Source: Pontibacter sp. HSC-14F20 (GTDB taxonomy: Bacteria; Bacteroidota; Bacteroidia; Cytophagales; Hymenobacteraceae). Taken from it: a DNA stretch of 64,000 nt. The position numbers were made by a program, and so were the translations under genes. The number at the start of each line of letters is the position of its first letter. Position 1 is the first letter of the stretch. Positions 8,251 to 17,359 of the stretch are shown here, one piece after another. The stretch covers positions 1 through 64,000 of the forward strand of contig NZ_JAHZTC010000013.1 of the NCBI RefSeq assembly GCF_019599265.1. Direction: 5' to 3'. The notes below the pieces were generated by a model that was not told where the DNA came from, did not search any database, and saw nothing but the letters and a program-made list of their open reading frames with translations.

Positions 8251-11200
8251 ATGCAATCTGTTATGAAAACGCGCTCCTTCGTTAAAATTTTTCTGCTGGT
8301 AGCCGGACTATTGCTCATGCTAGTGCTGGCTGCTCAGTTTCTCTTGGCACCGCTCTATCAGGAGAAACTGCCGGTTTTCATCAGAACAACACTCACCAAA
8401 GATCCCAATCTGGTGCTGGCGCCTTTTCAGTCCGATATCTCCAACTGGAAAAATTTCCCTTACCTGACCCTCACACTCGATAATATTTCACTGAAGGACA
8501 CGAGCGGTGCCCAGCCCGTAGAAGTATTGGCCGTCAGGCATGCTCAGGTGCTGGTGCCGGTGCTGCAGTGGCCCTTTAGTAAGCTCCGGATCAGCAAGCT
8601 ATACCTCGATGGCCTCACGTTTCATCAGCAGGTAGATTCGACAGGCCATAAGCGCAGCCTCAGCTTTGGCAAAGAAGAAAAGCAGGACGACGATTCAGGC
8701 AGTTTCACGTTGAACATTCCGCAGATCAGGATAAGCAATGCCCGGTTTTTGAGCGAAAACCACTACAAGGAGAGCGCTTTTTCGATACAACTACTCGACT
8801 CTGACCTGGCAGCAGAGCTAAGCGATAATAGCCTCAAAATAAAAGGCAAACTGGAGGGGAAGATCAACTACATCAGCAGCCGTGACCTGCGCCTTTTCGA
8901 GGACAGAAACTTTACGGCCGATGCGCGCTATACCTACGACCTACAAAACAAGCTGGGAAGAATTGAAGAGAGCAGGGCTGTCCTCAACGAAAATGAAGTG
9001 CTGATCTCGGGAACGCACCAAAAGATGGATAATGGGCCGGGCTCAGAACTGGACCTGCACTTTAAAGGAGAGCAACCTTTTTTCTTTCTGCTCAACCAGA
9101 TGAATTCCGTCCGGTCTATACCTTTGCTCCGGCAGGTGGAGAGCGATGGACGCGTGATGCTGCACTACCACATTGCCGGCCACTCCGGGCCAACAGAACG
9201 TCCCAGAAACAAGCTGCACTTTGCTTTGCAGGATGGTAAACTACACTGGCCCACCAGCCGCATCACGCTATCGCATATACAGGTAGCCGGACTATTGGAC
9301 AACGGGCCGAAGCATTCATCAGAGTCGAGTACATTTACCTTGCAGCGCCTGTCGGTTCGTACCGGCAACGACAGCCTGCAACTCAAAGCGAAGATTACAG
9401 ATTTTACCAAACCCTACGTAGAGGCACGTATCAGCGGGAGCTATACCCTGGATAGCCTGGCGGACCTGATGCCACCGGATTACCTCTCCTTGCCGCGCGG
9501 TACGCTGGCCGGCGACGTGACCATCAGGGGGAATCTGTACGCCACCGAGGACCGGCAGCGGGAGCAGGACTTACAATGGCAGGGGGCTATAAGCCTGCAG
9601 GGAGTTGGTTTTCAGCCGGCAAAACTCACGGTACCCTTCACCGACCTGAACGGGGAGGCGAAGCTGGCAGGTAACGAGCTGCGGCTGCAAGGTATGGGGG
9701 GCAAAATGGGCGGACAGTCTTTTTCGGTAGAAGGATCTATGCGCGATGTGATGAATTACCTTATGGGGCAGCAGCAAACGGTGACGATAAACGGGGCCAT
9801 CAAACTGAAGCAGGTAAATACCGCCTGGCTCAAGCTGAAGTCTGATCCTAAAATCAATGGGCAGCAAGTAGCATCGACAAATTCAGCAGTGGTAACTACA
9901 ACGATCCTACCTGAATTCCTGAGACTGAATATGCGGCTGGTGTGTGAACAGCTCAACCTTGAGGAAGCCTCCGTGCATAACATGCAGACCAGGCTCAAAA
10001 GTAATGGCAAGCGCCTTACGCTCTCCGATATTGGTTTGACCTCGCAGGGGATTACGGTGACAGGAAACGTAACAGCGCCAAACGACAACCGGAAATTACA
10101 TGCCGCTAACATACAACTGGCAGCGCAGATGGACACCCTGGATCTGAACAGCCTGCAGCAGGTGAATGCGATTGCCGGCTCGGCTGGGGGCGGTAAAAAA
10201 ACAACGACGGCTGACAAAGCCGAAGGTATGGCTTTCCTGACACCACTGCAGAAGGTGGACCTGTTGCTGCGTGTAAAGCATATCGACCTGCCCGGGGAGG
10301 AAGACCTGCAGCATCTGTCCGTTCGCCTGCATAAAAACAAGAGCCATGTGACGATGCAATCGATGCGTTTCAAGACTTCGAAAGGCGGTGTGGCCTCTGC
10401 TGAGGGCGGCTTCTACCTGATCAGTTCAAAATTGACCCGGCCATACCTGAACGTGAACCTGCAATATGATTTTCTGGACCTGCAGGCCTTTATGCAGAAT
10501 TTCGCAGCGCTAAAAACACTGCTGCCTACCGAACAGCCACAAGATCTGGCGGAAAAGAAAACCGAAGACGGGATAAGCACAAAGCTGCGGGAGAAGGTAT
10601 ACGATCTGGGGCTGCATGTAGAAGCGCAGGAATTGAAGTACGACTACCTGAAGGGAAGCAACCTGGAGATAAAGGCCCGCATGAACCGCGAGCAGGCGCA
10701 GCTCGACAAGCTATACCTGCACGCCTTTGGCGGAAAGATTTTTTCAAACGGCATGATGTACCTGAATGAGCCCTCTGACACCATTCCCGTCCGGCTGAAA
10801 GCGCAGGTACAGGATGTCGATCTGGAGCAACTGTTTGCGGTAGCCGAGCAGATGGAACTGGATATGCTGGGAAGCAGGAATATAAAAGGCAAAGCAGACT
10901 GCAACATAGCTGTCCATACCAAGCTGGACGGGACCTTTGCTCCGAGCTTCGACCGTACGGTTGCCTATACCCAGGCCACTTTCCGGTCTATGGAGCTGAT
11001 CGATATCAAGCCTATACAGGAAGCTCTGGGTTTCATGCGGAAGGAGCGTACCGAGCATCTTTTCTTTGAGGATGTAAATGCTGATTTTGTGCTCTATAAG
11101 AATAAGTTTGTCGCGCCTAGTTTCAGTATGCATAACAACCTGTCGTCTTTCGACCTCCGGGGCTCCTATACCATGCGAGGGGAGGCCAGCCTGAGTATTG

Positions 11201-11448
11201 ATATCAACATTTTCAACATCCTCTTCGGCAACAACCAGCGCCGCATTGAGCAGATACAGGAAGATTCGCTGTCGCTGAACAAGAGCGAAAACAGACAGCA
11301 CCTGCTGCTGGTGCGCGAGCAGGACAAATACAAAGTGAAACTCAGCAACCGCCGGGAAAGAGAAGGCATTTCGCTTGTGCTGCGCAATGAATTTCAGGAT
11401 GTGTTGGAACAATACCAGATCGATACGGCTTTCACCGAAATCAAATAG
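8251..11448 (+). CDS. AsmA-family large envelope protein
   Basis: The 1065-residue protein has one N-terminal transmembrane segment (about residues 12-30, FLLVAGLLLMLVLAAQFLL). A long, beta-rich repetitive periplasmic region follows, typical of AsmA/TamB-like proteins (short strands ending in D/N, such as LTLTLDNISLKD and LKIKGKLEGKINY). Family members are thought to bridge inner and outer membrane and affect lipid or outer-membrane-protein homeostasis. An alternative start is the ATG at 8263 (MKTRSFVKI), which gives a more usual positively charged N-terminus. It stands alone, preceded by about 280 bp of non-coding sequence. Confidence 0.8.
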   Translation: MQSVMKTRSFVKIFLLVAGLLLMLVLAAQFLLAPLYQEKLPVFIRTTLTKDPNLVLAPFQSDISNWKNFPYLTLTLDNISLKDTSGAQPVEVLAVRHAQVLVPVLQWPFSKLRISKLYLDGLTFHQQVDSTGHKRSLSFGKEEKQDDDSGSFTLNIPQIRISNARFLSENHYKESAFSIQLLDSDLAAELSDNSLKIKGKLEGKINYISSRDLRLFEDRNFTADARYTYDLQNKLGRIEESRAVLNENEVLISGTHQKMDNGPGSELDLHFKGEQPFFFLLNQMNSVRSIPLLRQVESDGRVMLHYHIAGHSGPTERPRNKLHFALQDGKLHWPTSRITLSHIQVAGLLDNGPKHSSESSTFTLQRLSVRTGNDSLQLKAKITDFTKPYVEARISGSYTLDSLADLMPPDYLSLPRGTLAGDVTIRGNLYATEDRQREQDLQWQGAISLQGVGFQPAKLTVPFTDLNGEAKLAGNELRLQGMGGKMGGQSFSVEGSMRDVMNYLMGQQQTVTINGAIKLKQVNTAWLKLKSDPKINGQQVASTNSAVVTTTILPEFLRLNMRLVCEQLNLEEASVHNMQTRLKSNGKRLTLSDIGLTSQGITVTGNVTAPNDNRKLHAANIQLAAQMDTLDLNSLQQVNAIAGSAGGGKKTTTADKAEGMAFLTPLQKVDLLLRVKHIDLPGEEDLQHLSVRLHKNKSHVTMQSMRFKTSKGGVASAEGGFYLISSKLTRPYLNVNLQYDFLDLQAFMQNFAALKTLLPTEQPQDLAEKKTEDGISTKLREKVYDLGLHVEAQELKYDYLKGSNLEIKARMNREQAQLDKLYLHAFGGKIFSNGMMYLNEPSDTIPVRLKAQVQDVDLEQLFAVAEQMELDMLGSRNIKGKADCNIAVHTKLDGTFAPSFDRTVAYTQATFRSMELIDIKPIQEALGFMRKERTEHLFFEDVNADFVLYKNKFVAPSFSMHNNLSSFDLRGSYTMRGEASLSIDINIFNILFGNNQRRIEQIQEDSLSLNKSENRQHLLLVREQDKYKVKLSNRREREGISLVLRNEFQDVLEQYQIDTAFTEIK

Positions 11449-11531
11449 CCCGGCTACTTAACTTGAAGTAGTAACCAAAATTGCCTTTTCGCGCAGCAGT
11501 TGGCCGATCAGATTAGGTCAACATTATAAGC

Positions 11532-11551
11532 CGAAAAATCGTTATTTTTCG
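11532..11551. other. Short perfect inverted repeat downstream of the AsmA gene
   Basis: CGAAAAAT and ATTTTTCG form a perfect 8-bp stem with a cgtt loop, 84 bases after the AsmA stop and 56 bases before the DoxX start. It could be a weak terminator or an operator for the DoxX gene. The stem is AT-rich, so the assignment is open. Confidence 0.45.
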
Positions 11552-11607
11552 TATGTAATCGCTTGTATGACAGCCTGCTAACTGATCAGGTATAAATCTC
11601 TGAAACT

Positions 11608-12027
11608 ATGGATAGATTTCTGGGGCCCTACAGCCCGCAACTGTATGCCATCCTGCGCATTGTGGCCGGATTGATGTTTGCCATGCATGGTACCCAAAAG
11701 CTCTTCGGCTGGCCCGGCGACGGCAACACCGTAGAAATAGCCTCGCTGATGGGCTTTGCAGGTATAGTAGAACTGGTCACAGGACTCATGATTGCCTTTG
11801 GTTTTCTGACGGGTTGGGCAGCCTTTATTGCCAGTGGTCAGATGGCGGCGGCTTTTTTTATGGCACACATGCCCGAAGGCTGGAATCCGCTGCTCAACAA
11901 CGGGGAAAAAGCCTTGTTGTACTGTTTTCTTTTCCTGTACATGGCTGCACGCGGTTCCGGCATCTGGAGTATCGACGGGGCCACGGGGCGGGGTTCACAA
12001 CCTAATAGTCGAAGCAGGCATACCTGA
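11608..12027 (+). CDS. DoxX family membrane protein
   Basis: The 139-residue protein has four predicted membrane helices. The family signature is near the start: LRIVAGLMFAMHGTQKLFGW. DoxX-family proteins are small integral membrane proteins associated with oxidative stress or thiosulfate:quinone reduction in some lineages; the substrate here is unknown. The C-terminal tail (GSQPNSRSRHT) is polar. It converges on the TerB-like gene with only 18 bp between stop codons. Confidence 0.85.
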   Translation: MDRFLGPYSPQLYAILRIVAGLMFAMHGTQKLFGWPGDGNTVEIASLMGFAGIVELVTGLMIAFGFLTGWAAFIASGQMAAAFFMAHMPEGWNPLLNNGEKALLYCFLFLYMAARGSGIWSIDGATGRGSQPNSRSRHT

Positions 12028-12045
12028 GGTTACAGCTATTGGAAT

Positions 12046-12507
12046 TTAGGGATGCATTTTGTCTTTGTTAGAGTTCAGTACATCCCGGACGATTTCGTGC
12101 GCTTCTTTCTCGTCCATATCCAAAGCCGAGCTTAGGTACCGTATCAACTCTTCCTCCTTTTCGCTAACCACAGAATCTGACAGCACCAGTTGGATGGTAT
12201 GGGCAAACAGGGTAGGGCGGTTCTCCTCCGAGATCAGGTCTACTGAGTTATCGATCAGTAATTTGCTGCCGAGCTGCACGTGGGCGTAGAACACATTCCG
12301 GCTGTAGGCCATAATATCGTGTCCTTCGAACAGTGCCCGATCGGCCATGGTCTGCGCCATTTCGTCCAGTTCTTCGTCGGCCACATCGTCGTCTACGGCC
12401 ACGCAGGCGTGCATTATGGCAATCCAGGCTTCCTGTTCGTTTTGTGGGGTGTAGGTATAGGAGTCAGGTATGTTTGTCCGACCGGTTGTGTTAAAAACGC
12501 CTTCCAT
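12046..12507 (-). CDS. TerB-like (tellurite-resistance-type) helical protein
   Basis: The 153-residue protein is acidic and all-helical by appearance. It has the TerB-like pattern of paired acidic motifs: IMHACVAVDDDVADEELDEM (about residues 31-50) and LVLSDSVVSEKEEELIRYL (about 107-125). No transmembrane segment is visible. TerB-like proteins bind divalent metal or act as membrane-proximal adaptors; no ter operon is present here, so the role is unknown. It may be the last gene of a minus-strand unit with the hydrolase and ATPase upstream. Confidence 0.65.
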   Translation of the reverse strand: MEGVFNTTGRTNIPDSYTYTPQNEQEAWIAIMHACVAVDDDVADEELDEMAQTMADRALFEGHDIMAYSRNVFYAHVQLGSKLLIDNSVDLISEENRPTLFAHTIQLVLSDSVVSEKEEELIRYLSSALDMDEKEAHEIVRDVLNSNKDKMHP

Positions 12508-12589
12508 GTTTTCTTCTTTTTTCGTGTTTTAATTTTTATTGCCACAGTGCCTTTTTTAGGTGTAGCACCATGCATGATCAGGTATAAGT

Positions 12590-13408
12590 TCAGGGCGCTG
12601 CAGGTGACAGCTTGCTGAGCACTTTTGCCAGTTTGCGCCGGAAAGCCGGGTTCTCGTTCATGCCGTTATGGCCCTGGCCTTTGAGCAATATGACCTGGTC
12701 CGACGGTTTTAAATGTGCCTTCAGCTTTTCGGAGGAGCCCGGATAAATGATCTCGTCCAGCTCACCATGAAAAATAGCGATGGGCGATTTGGTTTGCGCC
12801 ACAAAGGTATACGTCTCGAATTTGTAACGAAGCAGAAAACCCGGCACCAAAGGATACAGGCTTTGCATTAAATCGCTGAGACTATAATAAGGCGCCTGCA
12901 GCAGCAGTAAAGTGGGTGTATGCAGAGAAGATAGCCGCGCTGCTGCAGCCGTTCCGATGGAGTAGCCGGCGACAATGATCTGCTGGCCGCTATACCTGCC
13001 CGCCACTTCCAGAAAGGCTGCCTCAGCATCGTCGTAAAACTGGCGCTCGCTGCTTATCTTGCCCTGGCTTTTGCCATAGCCTCGGTAGTCGAGCACAAAC
13101 ACATCATAGCCCAGGGCGGTATAGGCCTGGTGCACCCAACCCCAACTCGCCACTGAACCCGCGTTGCCGTGCAGGTAAAATACCAGCCCCTTTGTCGCAT
13201 CCGCCTTAAAAAGCAAGCCATGCAGCAGTACACCATCAGCTGCAGGTATAGTTATTTCCTCTGCATTCCGGTCGAACCTGAATGTGTAGTCTGCCGGAAG
13301 TTTCTCCGGAAAGAAAATCAGTTTCTCCTGCTGAAATGAAATAAAACCCATCATCAAAAGGTATAGGATACAAACTAAAACCGCCGCCTTGAGTACCTGC
13401 TTCACCAA
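12590..13408 (-). CDS. Membrane-anchored alpha/beta hydrolase (ABHD/Bem46-like)
   Basis: The 272-residue protein has an N-terminal membrane anchor (VLVCILYLLMMGFISF). The core hydrolase features are YLHGNAGS (oxyanion loop), the nucleophile elbow GYSIG, the acid Asp in FHGELDEII and the catalytic His in GQGHNGM. This matches serine hydrolases of the ABHD12/13-Bem46 group, whose substrates are mostly lipids or esters. It starts 8 bp after the P-type ATPase gene ends, so the two are probably co-transcribed. Confidence 0.88.
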   Translation of the reverse strand: MVKQVLKAAVLVCILYLLMMGFISFQQEKLIFFPEKLPADYTFRFDRNAEEITIPAADGVLLHGLLFKADATKGLVFYLHGNAGSVASWGWVHQAYTALGYDVFVLDYRGYGKSQGKISSERQFYDDAEAAFLEVAGRYSGQQIIVAGYSIGTAAAARLSSLHTPTLLLLQAPYYSLSDLMQSLYPLVPGFLLRYKFETYTFVAQTKSPIAIFHGELDEIIYPGSSEKLKAHLKPSDQVILLKGQGHNGMNENPAFRRKLAKVLSKLSPAAP

Positions 13409-13416
13409 GGTATAGC

Positions 13417-16194
13417 TTAGGATTGCGGATCTTCCTTTTCAGCGGCTTTCAGCCTTTTAGCAACCAGGCGGAAGCGGATCTGCTTCTCAATTGATACGAT
13501 CGTAAACACGACCGCGCCTGCTCCAAAAATGCGCAGCAGCTGCATGACATTGAGCGGACCAGAGCCAAAGAGCATGTTCATGAACGGGGTGTAGATGAAG
13601 AGCGCCTGAGCCAGAAACATAACGGCAATACCAATGTATACCCACTTGTTTGTGAACCAGCCAATCTGGCTGTTTGGCCTCACCAGCGAGCGGCAGCTAA
13701 GCAGGTAAAAGGATTCTACCACCACAAACACCGTCGTTACCACTGTTTGGGCCTCTGTTAGTGTTGCGCCCTGCTCCGTTTCGTACAGAAAAAGGCCGTA
13801 TGCGGCTATGAGCATGAGCACACCCACCAGCAGCGTACGCAGGATCAGCTTGGTAGTAAGCAGCGGTTGGTCCGAAGGACGAGGCGGGCGGTCCATGATG
13901 CCGGGTTCTTTGGGCTCGAAAACCAAAGTGAGGCCCAGCAGCACCGAAGTGGTCATGTTTATCCAGAGCAGCTGCACGGGTTGGATGGGAAGTTGGGAAC
14001 TGAGCGCAATAGCCAGCAACACCACCAGCGCCTCACCCAGATTAGTAGGCAGCGTCCAGACAATAAACTTGGTCAGGTTATCGAATACGCCGCGGCCTTC
14101 TTCCACAGCACCTTCTATCGACGAAAAATTGTCATCGGTGAGCACCATGTCCGAGGCGTCTTTGGCTACGTCGGTTCCGGTGATGCCCATGGCTATACCT
14201 ATGTTGGCTTGCTTGAGGGCCGGCCCGTCGTTCACGCCGTCGCCGGTCATGGCCACCACCCGGCCGCGCGACTGCAGTGCTTTGACCAACCTTAATTTCT
14301 GTTCTGGTGCCACGCGGGCAAATACAGCGGTTTTCTCCACGAGGTCAGGCAGTTCCTGATCGCCGATCCGCTGCAGTTCCTTGCCAGTCACGGCGACAAG
14401 CTTTCCGTTTTCCTGATGGCCTTTCAAACCGATCTGGCTGGCAATGGCAGCGGCTGTTACAGCATGGTCGCCGGTGATCATTTTTACATCTATACCTGCA
14501 CGCTGGCACAGGCCCACGGCTTCCATCGCTTCTTTGCGGGGGGGATCGATCATGCCCTGCAGGCCGAGGAAAACTAGGTCTGAGTTGGTGTGTTCATGGT
14601 CTAGCCGTGGCAGTCCGTCTGTTGCGTCCAGCATGGCAAAAGCCAGTACTCGCAGTCCCTCACTCGCCATTTGCTCCACATTCTTTTCAATGCGCTCTTG
14701 GTCTAATTCACCCAACTCACCGTTTGGCAGGAGGGCTTTGCTGCTGCGCTCCATCACGGCTTCTACAGAGCCTTTCAGGTATATAACCGGGCGCTCGCCG
14801 CCGTGCAGCGTGGCCATGTACTGGTTTTCCGATTCGAAAGGTATAGCATCTTTGCGGGGCTGTTGTTCCTCCAGTTCTCTTTTCCCGAAGCCGGCTTTTC
14901 GGGCGGCGACTTCCAACGCTCCTTCGGTTGGGTCGCCTTCAATCAACCACTGCCCCTCCTTTTCCTTCAAGGAGCTGTCGTTGCACAGCAAGCCCGCTTT
15001 CAGGCATTCTTCCAGCGCTTTGTTGTTGCTCAGGTCTGCCTGTTTTTCTTCTTGCTGAATTTCACCCTCCGGCCGGTAGCCCAGTCCGCTAATCGTATAC
15101 TGCTCGCCACCCGCCACGATCTGCTGCACGGTCATCTGGTTTTCGGTGAGTGTTCCGGTTTTATCAGAGCAGATGACGTTGGTGCTGCCCAAGGTTTCGA
15201 CGGCCACCAGCTTGCGGATGATGGCGCGCCGCCTGGCCATTTTAGAGACGCCCAGCGCCAGCATAATGGTAACAGCCACAGGCAGACCTTCAGGTATAGC
15301 GCCCACCGCCAGGGCCACCGCCAGCATAAAGGTATCGGACGCATCTGCGCCGCGCAGGTATTCTACCAGAAAAACAACAGCCGAAAGCGCCAGAATTACC
15401 CACAGCAGCAAGCGGCTGAATTCTTTTATTTTGATGGTAAGAGGCGTGTCCAGCTCCTGCGCGCCCGAAATGGATTCCTGTATTTTGCCTACTTCGGTTT
15501 TGTCGCCGGTGGCCACTACCAGACCGGTCGCCTGCCCGTAGGTGACCACCGTGGAGGCGAATCCCATCGAAAAGCGGTCGCCTAGCACATCGTCTTCGGC
15601 CACGGGATCAGTGTGTTTCTCCACCGCCACCGACTCACCCGTTAATGCCGATTCGTCCACTTTCAGGTCGCGGGCCTGTACTAGCCGCACATCAGCCGGA
15701 AACTTGTCGCCGGAATGCAGCAGTACGATGTCACCGGGCACTAACTCCGAAGCGTCGATTTGTTGCTTGTTGCCACCGCGCAGCACACTGGCTTTAGCGG
15801 ACATACTTTTGGACAGGGCGTCGATGGCTGCCAGCGCTTTTGACTCCTGAATATAGCCGATGATGGAGTTGATCAGGACAACCGCGAAGATAACACCCGA
15901 ATCGATGTGCTCGCCGAGCAGAAATGATACAACAGTGGCGATCAGGAGGATGTAGATGAGCGGTTGGTGGAACTGAAGCAAAAACAGCACGAGCGCACTC
16001 TGCTGCTGTTTCTGCGTCATGACGTTGAGGCCGTATGTTTCCTGGCGGCTGGCGACTTCTTCGTCTGTTAATCCCTTTTGCTGGTCAACCTGCAGTAGTT
16101 CGAGTGCCTCCTGTGGGTCCAGGTTATGCCAGTGCCGGGGCTTATCTGGTGATAGGATAATATTATCAGTTCGTTTCTTTTCTGTTACACTCAT
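13417..16194 (-). CDS. P-type cation-transporting ATPase (P2-like)
   Basis: This 925-residue pump has all core elements: a cation ATPase N-terminal domain, TGES (185-188) in the actuator domain, PEGLP (301-305) in TM4, DKTGT with the phosphorylated D344, and a late TGDGVNDGPAL hinge. The PEGLP motif points to the P2A (SERCA/PMR1) group. The helix where calcium pumps carry N-x-x-T-D reads WINMTTSVLLG instead, so a usual calcium ligand Asp is missing. The transported ion is therefore uncertain (possibly a monovalent cation or Mn). It is followed after 8 bp by the alpha/beta hydrolase. Confidence 0.92.
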   Translation of the reverse strand: MSVTEKKRTDNIILSPDKPRHWHNLDPQEALELLQVDQQKGLTDEEVASRQETYGLNVMTQKQQQSALVLFLLQFHQPLIYILLIATVVSFLLGEHIDSGVIFAVVLINSIIGYIQESKALAAIDALSKSMSAKASVLRGGNKQQIDASELVPGDIVLLHSGDKFPADVRLVQARDLKVDESALTGESVAVEKHTDPVAEDDVLGDRFSMGFASTVVTYGQATGLVVATGDKTEVGKIQESISGAQELDTPLTIKIKEFSRLLLWVILALSAVVFLVEYLRGADASDTFMLAVALAVGAIPEGLPVAVTIMLALGVSKMARRRAIIRKLVAVETLGSTNVICSDKTGTLTENQMTVQQIVAGGEQYTISGLGYRPEGEIQQEEKQADLSNNKALEECLKAGLLCNDSSLKEKEGQWLIEGDPTEGALEVAARKAGFGKRELEEQQPRKDAIPFESENQYMATLHGGERPVIYLKGSVEAVMERSSKALLPNGELGELDQERIEKNVEQMASEGLRVLAFAMLDATDGLPRLDHEHTNSDLVFLGLQGMIDPPRKEAMEAVGLCQRAGIDVKMITGDHAVTAAAIASQIGLKGHQENGKLVAVTGKELQRIGDQELPDLVEKTAVFARVAPEQKLRLVKALQSRGRVVAMTGDGVNDGPALKQANIGIAMGITGTDVAKDASDMVLTDDNFSSIEGAVEEGRGVFDNLTKFIVWTLPTNLGEALVVLLAIALSSQLPIQPVQLLWINMTTSVLLGLTLVFEPKEPGIMDRPPRPSDQPLLTTKLILRTLLVGVLMLIAAYGLFLYETEQGATLTEAQTVVTTVFVVVESFYLLSCRSLVRPNSQIGWFTNKWVYIGIAVMFLAQALFIYTPFMNMLFGSGPLNVMQLLRIFGAGAVVFTIVSIEKQIRFRLVAKRLKAAEKEDPQS

Positions 16195-16315
16195 ATTAGC
16201 TTAACGTCTATACCTGCGGAGGCAGTGAAATGCTCGTGCAGACCTTTATAATCCTTATACAAGGTGAGTATCTGAATTATGAAAGCAGGTGGTATTCTGT
16301 AAGTAGTACGAATAT

Positions 16316-17089
16316 TTACTGCGCCAGGTAAGCCCCATCCACGGCGTAGTAAGCGCCTGTCACGAACGAAGCCTTGTCAGAACTGAGCCATATAACCAGC
16401 TCCGCCACTTCTTCCGGTGCTCCCAACCGGCCGATCGGATGCTTGGATGTCAGGTACTGCAGTGTTTCCTCGTCCATGCTGTCTAGCAAGGGGGTTTTGA
16501 TAAAGGCCGGCCCAACGGCGTTGACGCGTATACCTTGATTAGCATACTCTATGCCCCCGTTTTTGGTCAGGCCCACCACACCGTGTTTGGCTGCCACATA
16601 TGCGGCTGAGTTGGCAAAGCCCACCTGTCCGAGTATAGAGGAATTATTGACAATGGCACCGCCGCCGTTCTGCAACATCTGCCGTATCTGGAAGTGCATG
16701 CAGTAAAACACACTGCTCAGGTTAATGCTGATTACTTTGTTCCAGCCCTCGATGCTCATGTCGCCAATCAGATTGGATTCACCGCCTATACCTGCATTGT
16801 TAAAGGCAACATCCAGCCGGCCAAATTTTTCGACGGCCTGCTGCACCATGCGCTCGCAGTCCTCCGGTTTTGACACATCGGCCTGCACAAAAACAGCCTG
16901 GCTCCCGAGTTGCTCAATTTCCCGCACGACCTGCAGACCGGACTTTTCGTCTATATCGGACACGACAACGCTGGCGCCTTCGCGGGCGTACAGCAGCGCA
17001 GCAGATTTGCCGATGCCGGATGAGCCTCCGGTCACGAGGGCCACTTTATTTTGGAATAGTTTTGTTTGATCCTGAGTCATGGCGTTCAT
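16316..17089 (-). CDS. Short-chain dehydrogenase/reductase
   Basis: The 257-residue classical SDR has the cofactor motif TGGSSGIG (about 20-27), an Asp (VVVSDID) after strand 2 suggesting preference for NAD(H), NNAG, the catalytic Ser in NNSSILG and the YVAAK Tyr-Lys pair. The C-terminus (SFVTGAYYAVDGAYLAQ) is usual for glucose-1-dehydrogenase-like SDRs. The substrate cannot be read from sequence. A second in-frame Met at 17080 (MTQDQTK) is an equally plausible start. Confidence 0.92.
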   Translation of the reverse strand: MNAMTQDQTKLFQNKVALVTGGSSGIGKSAALLYAREGASVVVSDIDEKSGLQVVREIEQLGSQAVFVQADVSKPEDCERMVQQAVEKFGRLDVAFNNAGIGGESNLIGDMSIEGWNKVISINLSSVFYCMHFQIRQMLQNGGGAIVNNSSILGQVGFANSAAYVAAKHGVVGLTKNGGIEYANQGIRVNAVGPAFIKTPLLDSMDEETLQYLTSKHPIGRLGAPEEVAELVIWLSSDKASFVTGAYYAVDGAYLAQ

Positions 17090-17359
17090 AAATTTTATTC
17101 GTGCAGGTATAGGAGTTTACTTTCAGACAAATTTCGAAAGACCGGCAGGGCCGTTTTATGACCTGGATCATTTTTGAAAAAAGCATTTCTCAGTAATGCT
17201 CCCAATATGCTTCTTGGTTTACTTAAAATAATGAAATCATGTTCTGAATGTAGTACATTTGAAGCGCAGCACATTTTTTTCAGTTTTGCTGATGGCAGGT
17301 AGTATAACCGGCCCCGGGAGAAAATCCTGCTGCATAGTGTACTTTACATTTGAGCTATC
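17090..17359. other. Divergent intergenic region
   Basis: The 270-bp stretch separates the SDR (minus) from the efflux operon (plus) and should hold both promoters. One AGGTATA motif is at about 17104. A TACATTTG element (17345-17352), matching the Bacteroidota -7 consensus TAnnTTTG, lies just before the efflux start codon, but I see no matching -33 box. Confidence 0.4.

Noticed and set aside
14803..15585. 260-aa plus-strand ORF inside the P-type ATPase gene
   Set aside because: It is antisense to the catalytic region with DKTGT. Its composition (runs of F, Q, H and R) is typical of reverse-complement reading.
17345..17352. TACATTTG as a definite promoter for the efflux operon
   Set aside because: It matches the -7 consensus, but no -33 element is seen and it would start transcription at the initiation codon itself, so I left it only as a remark.
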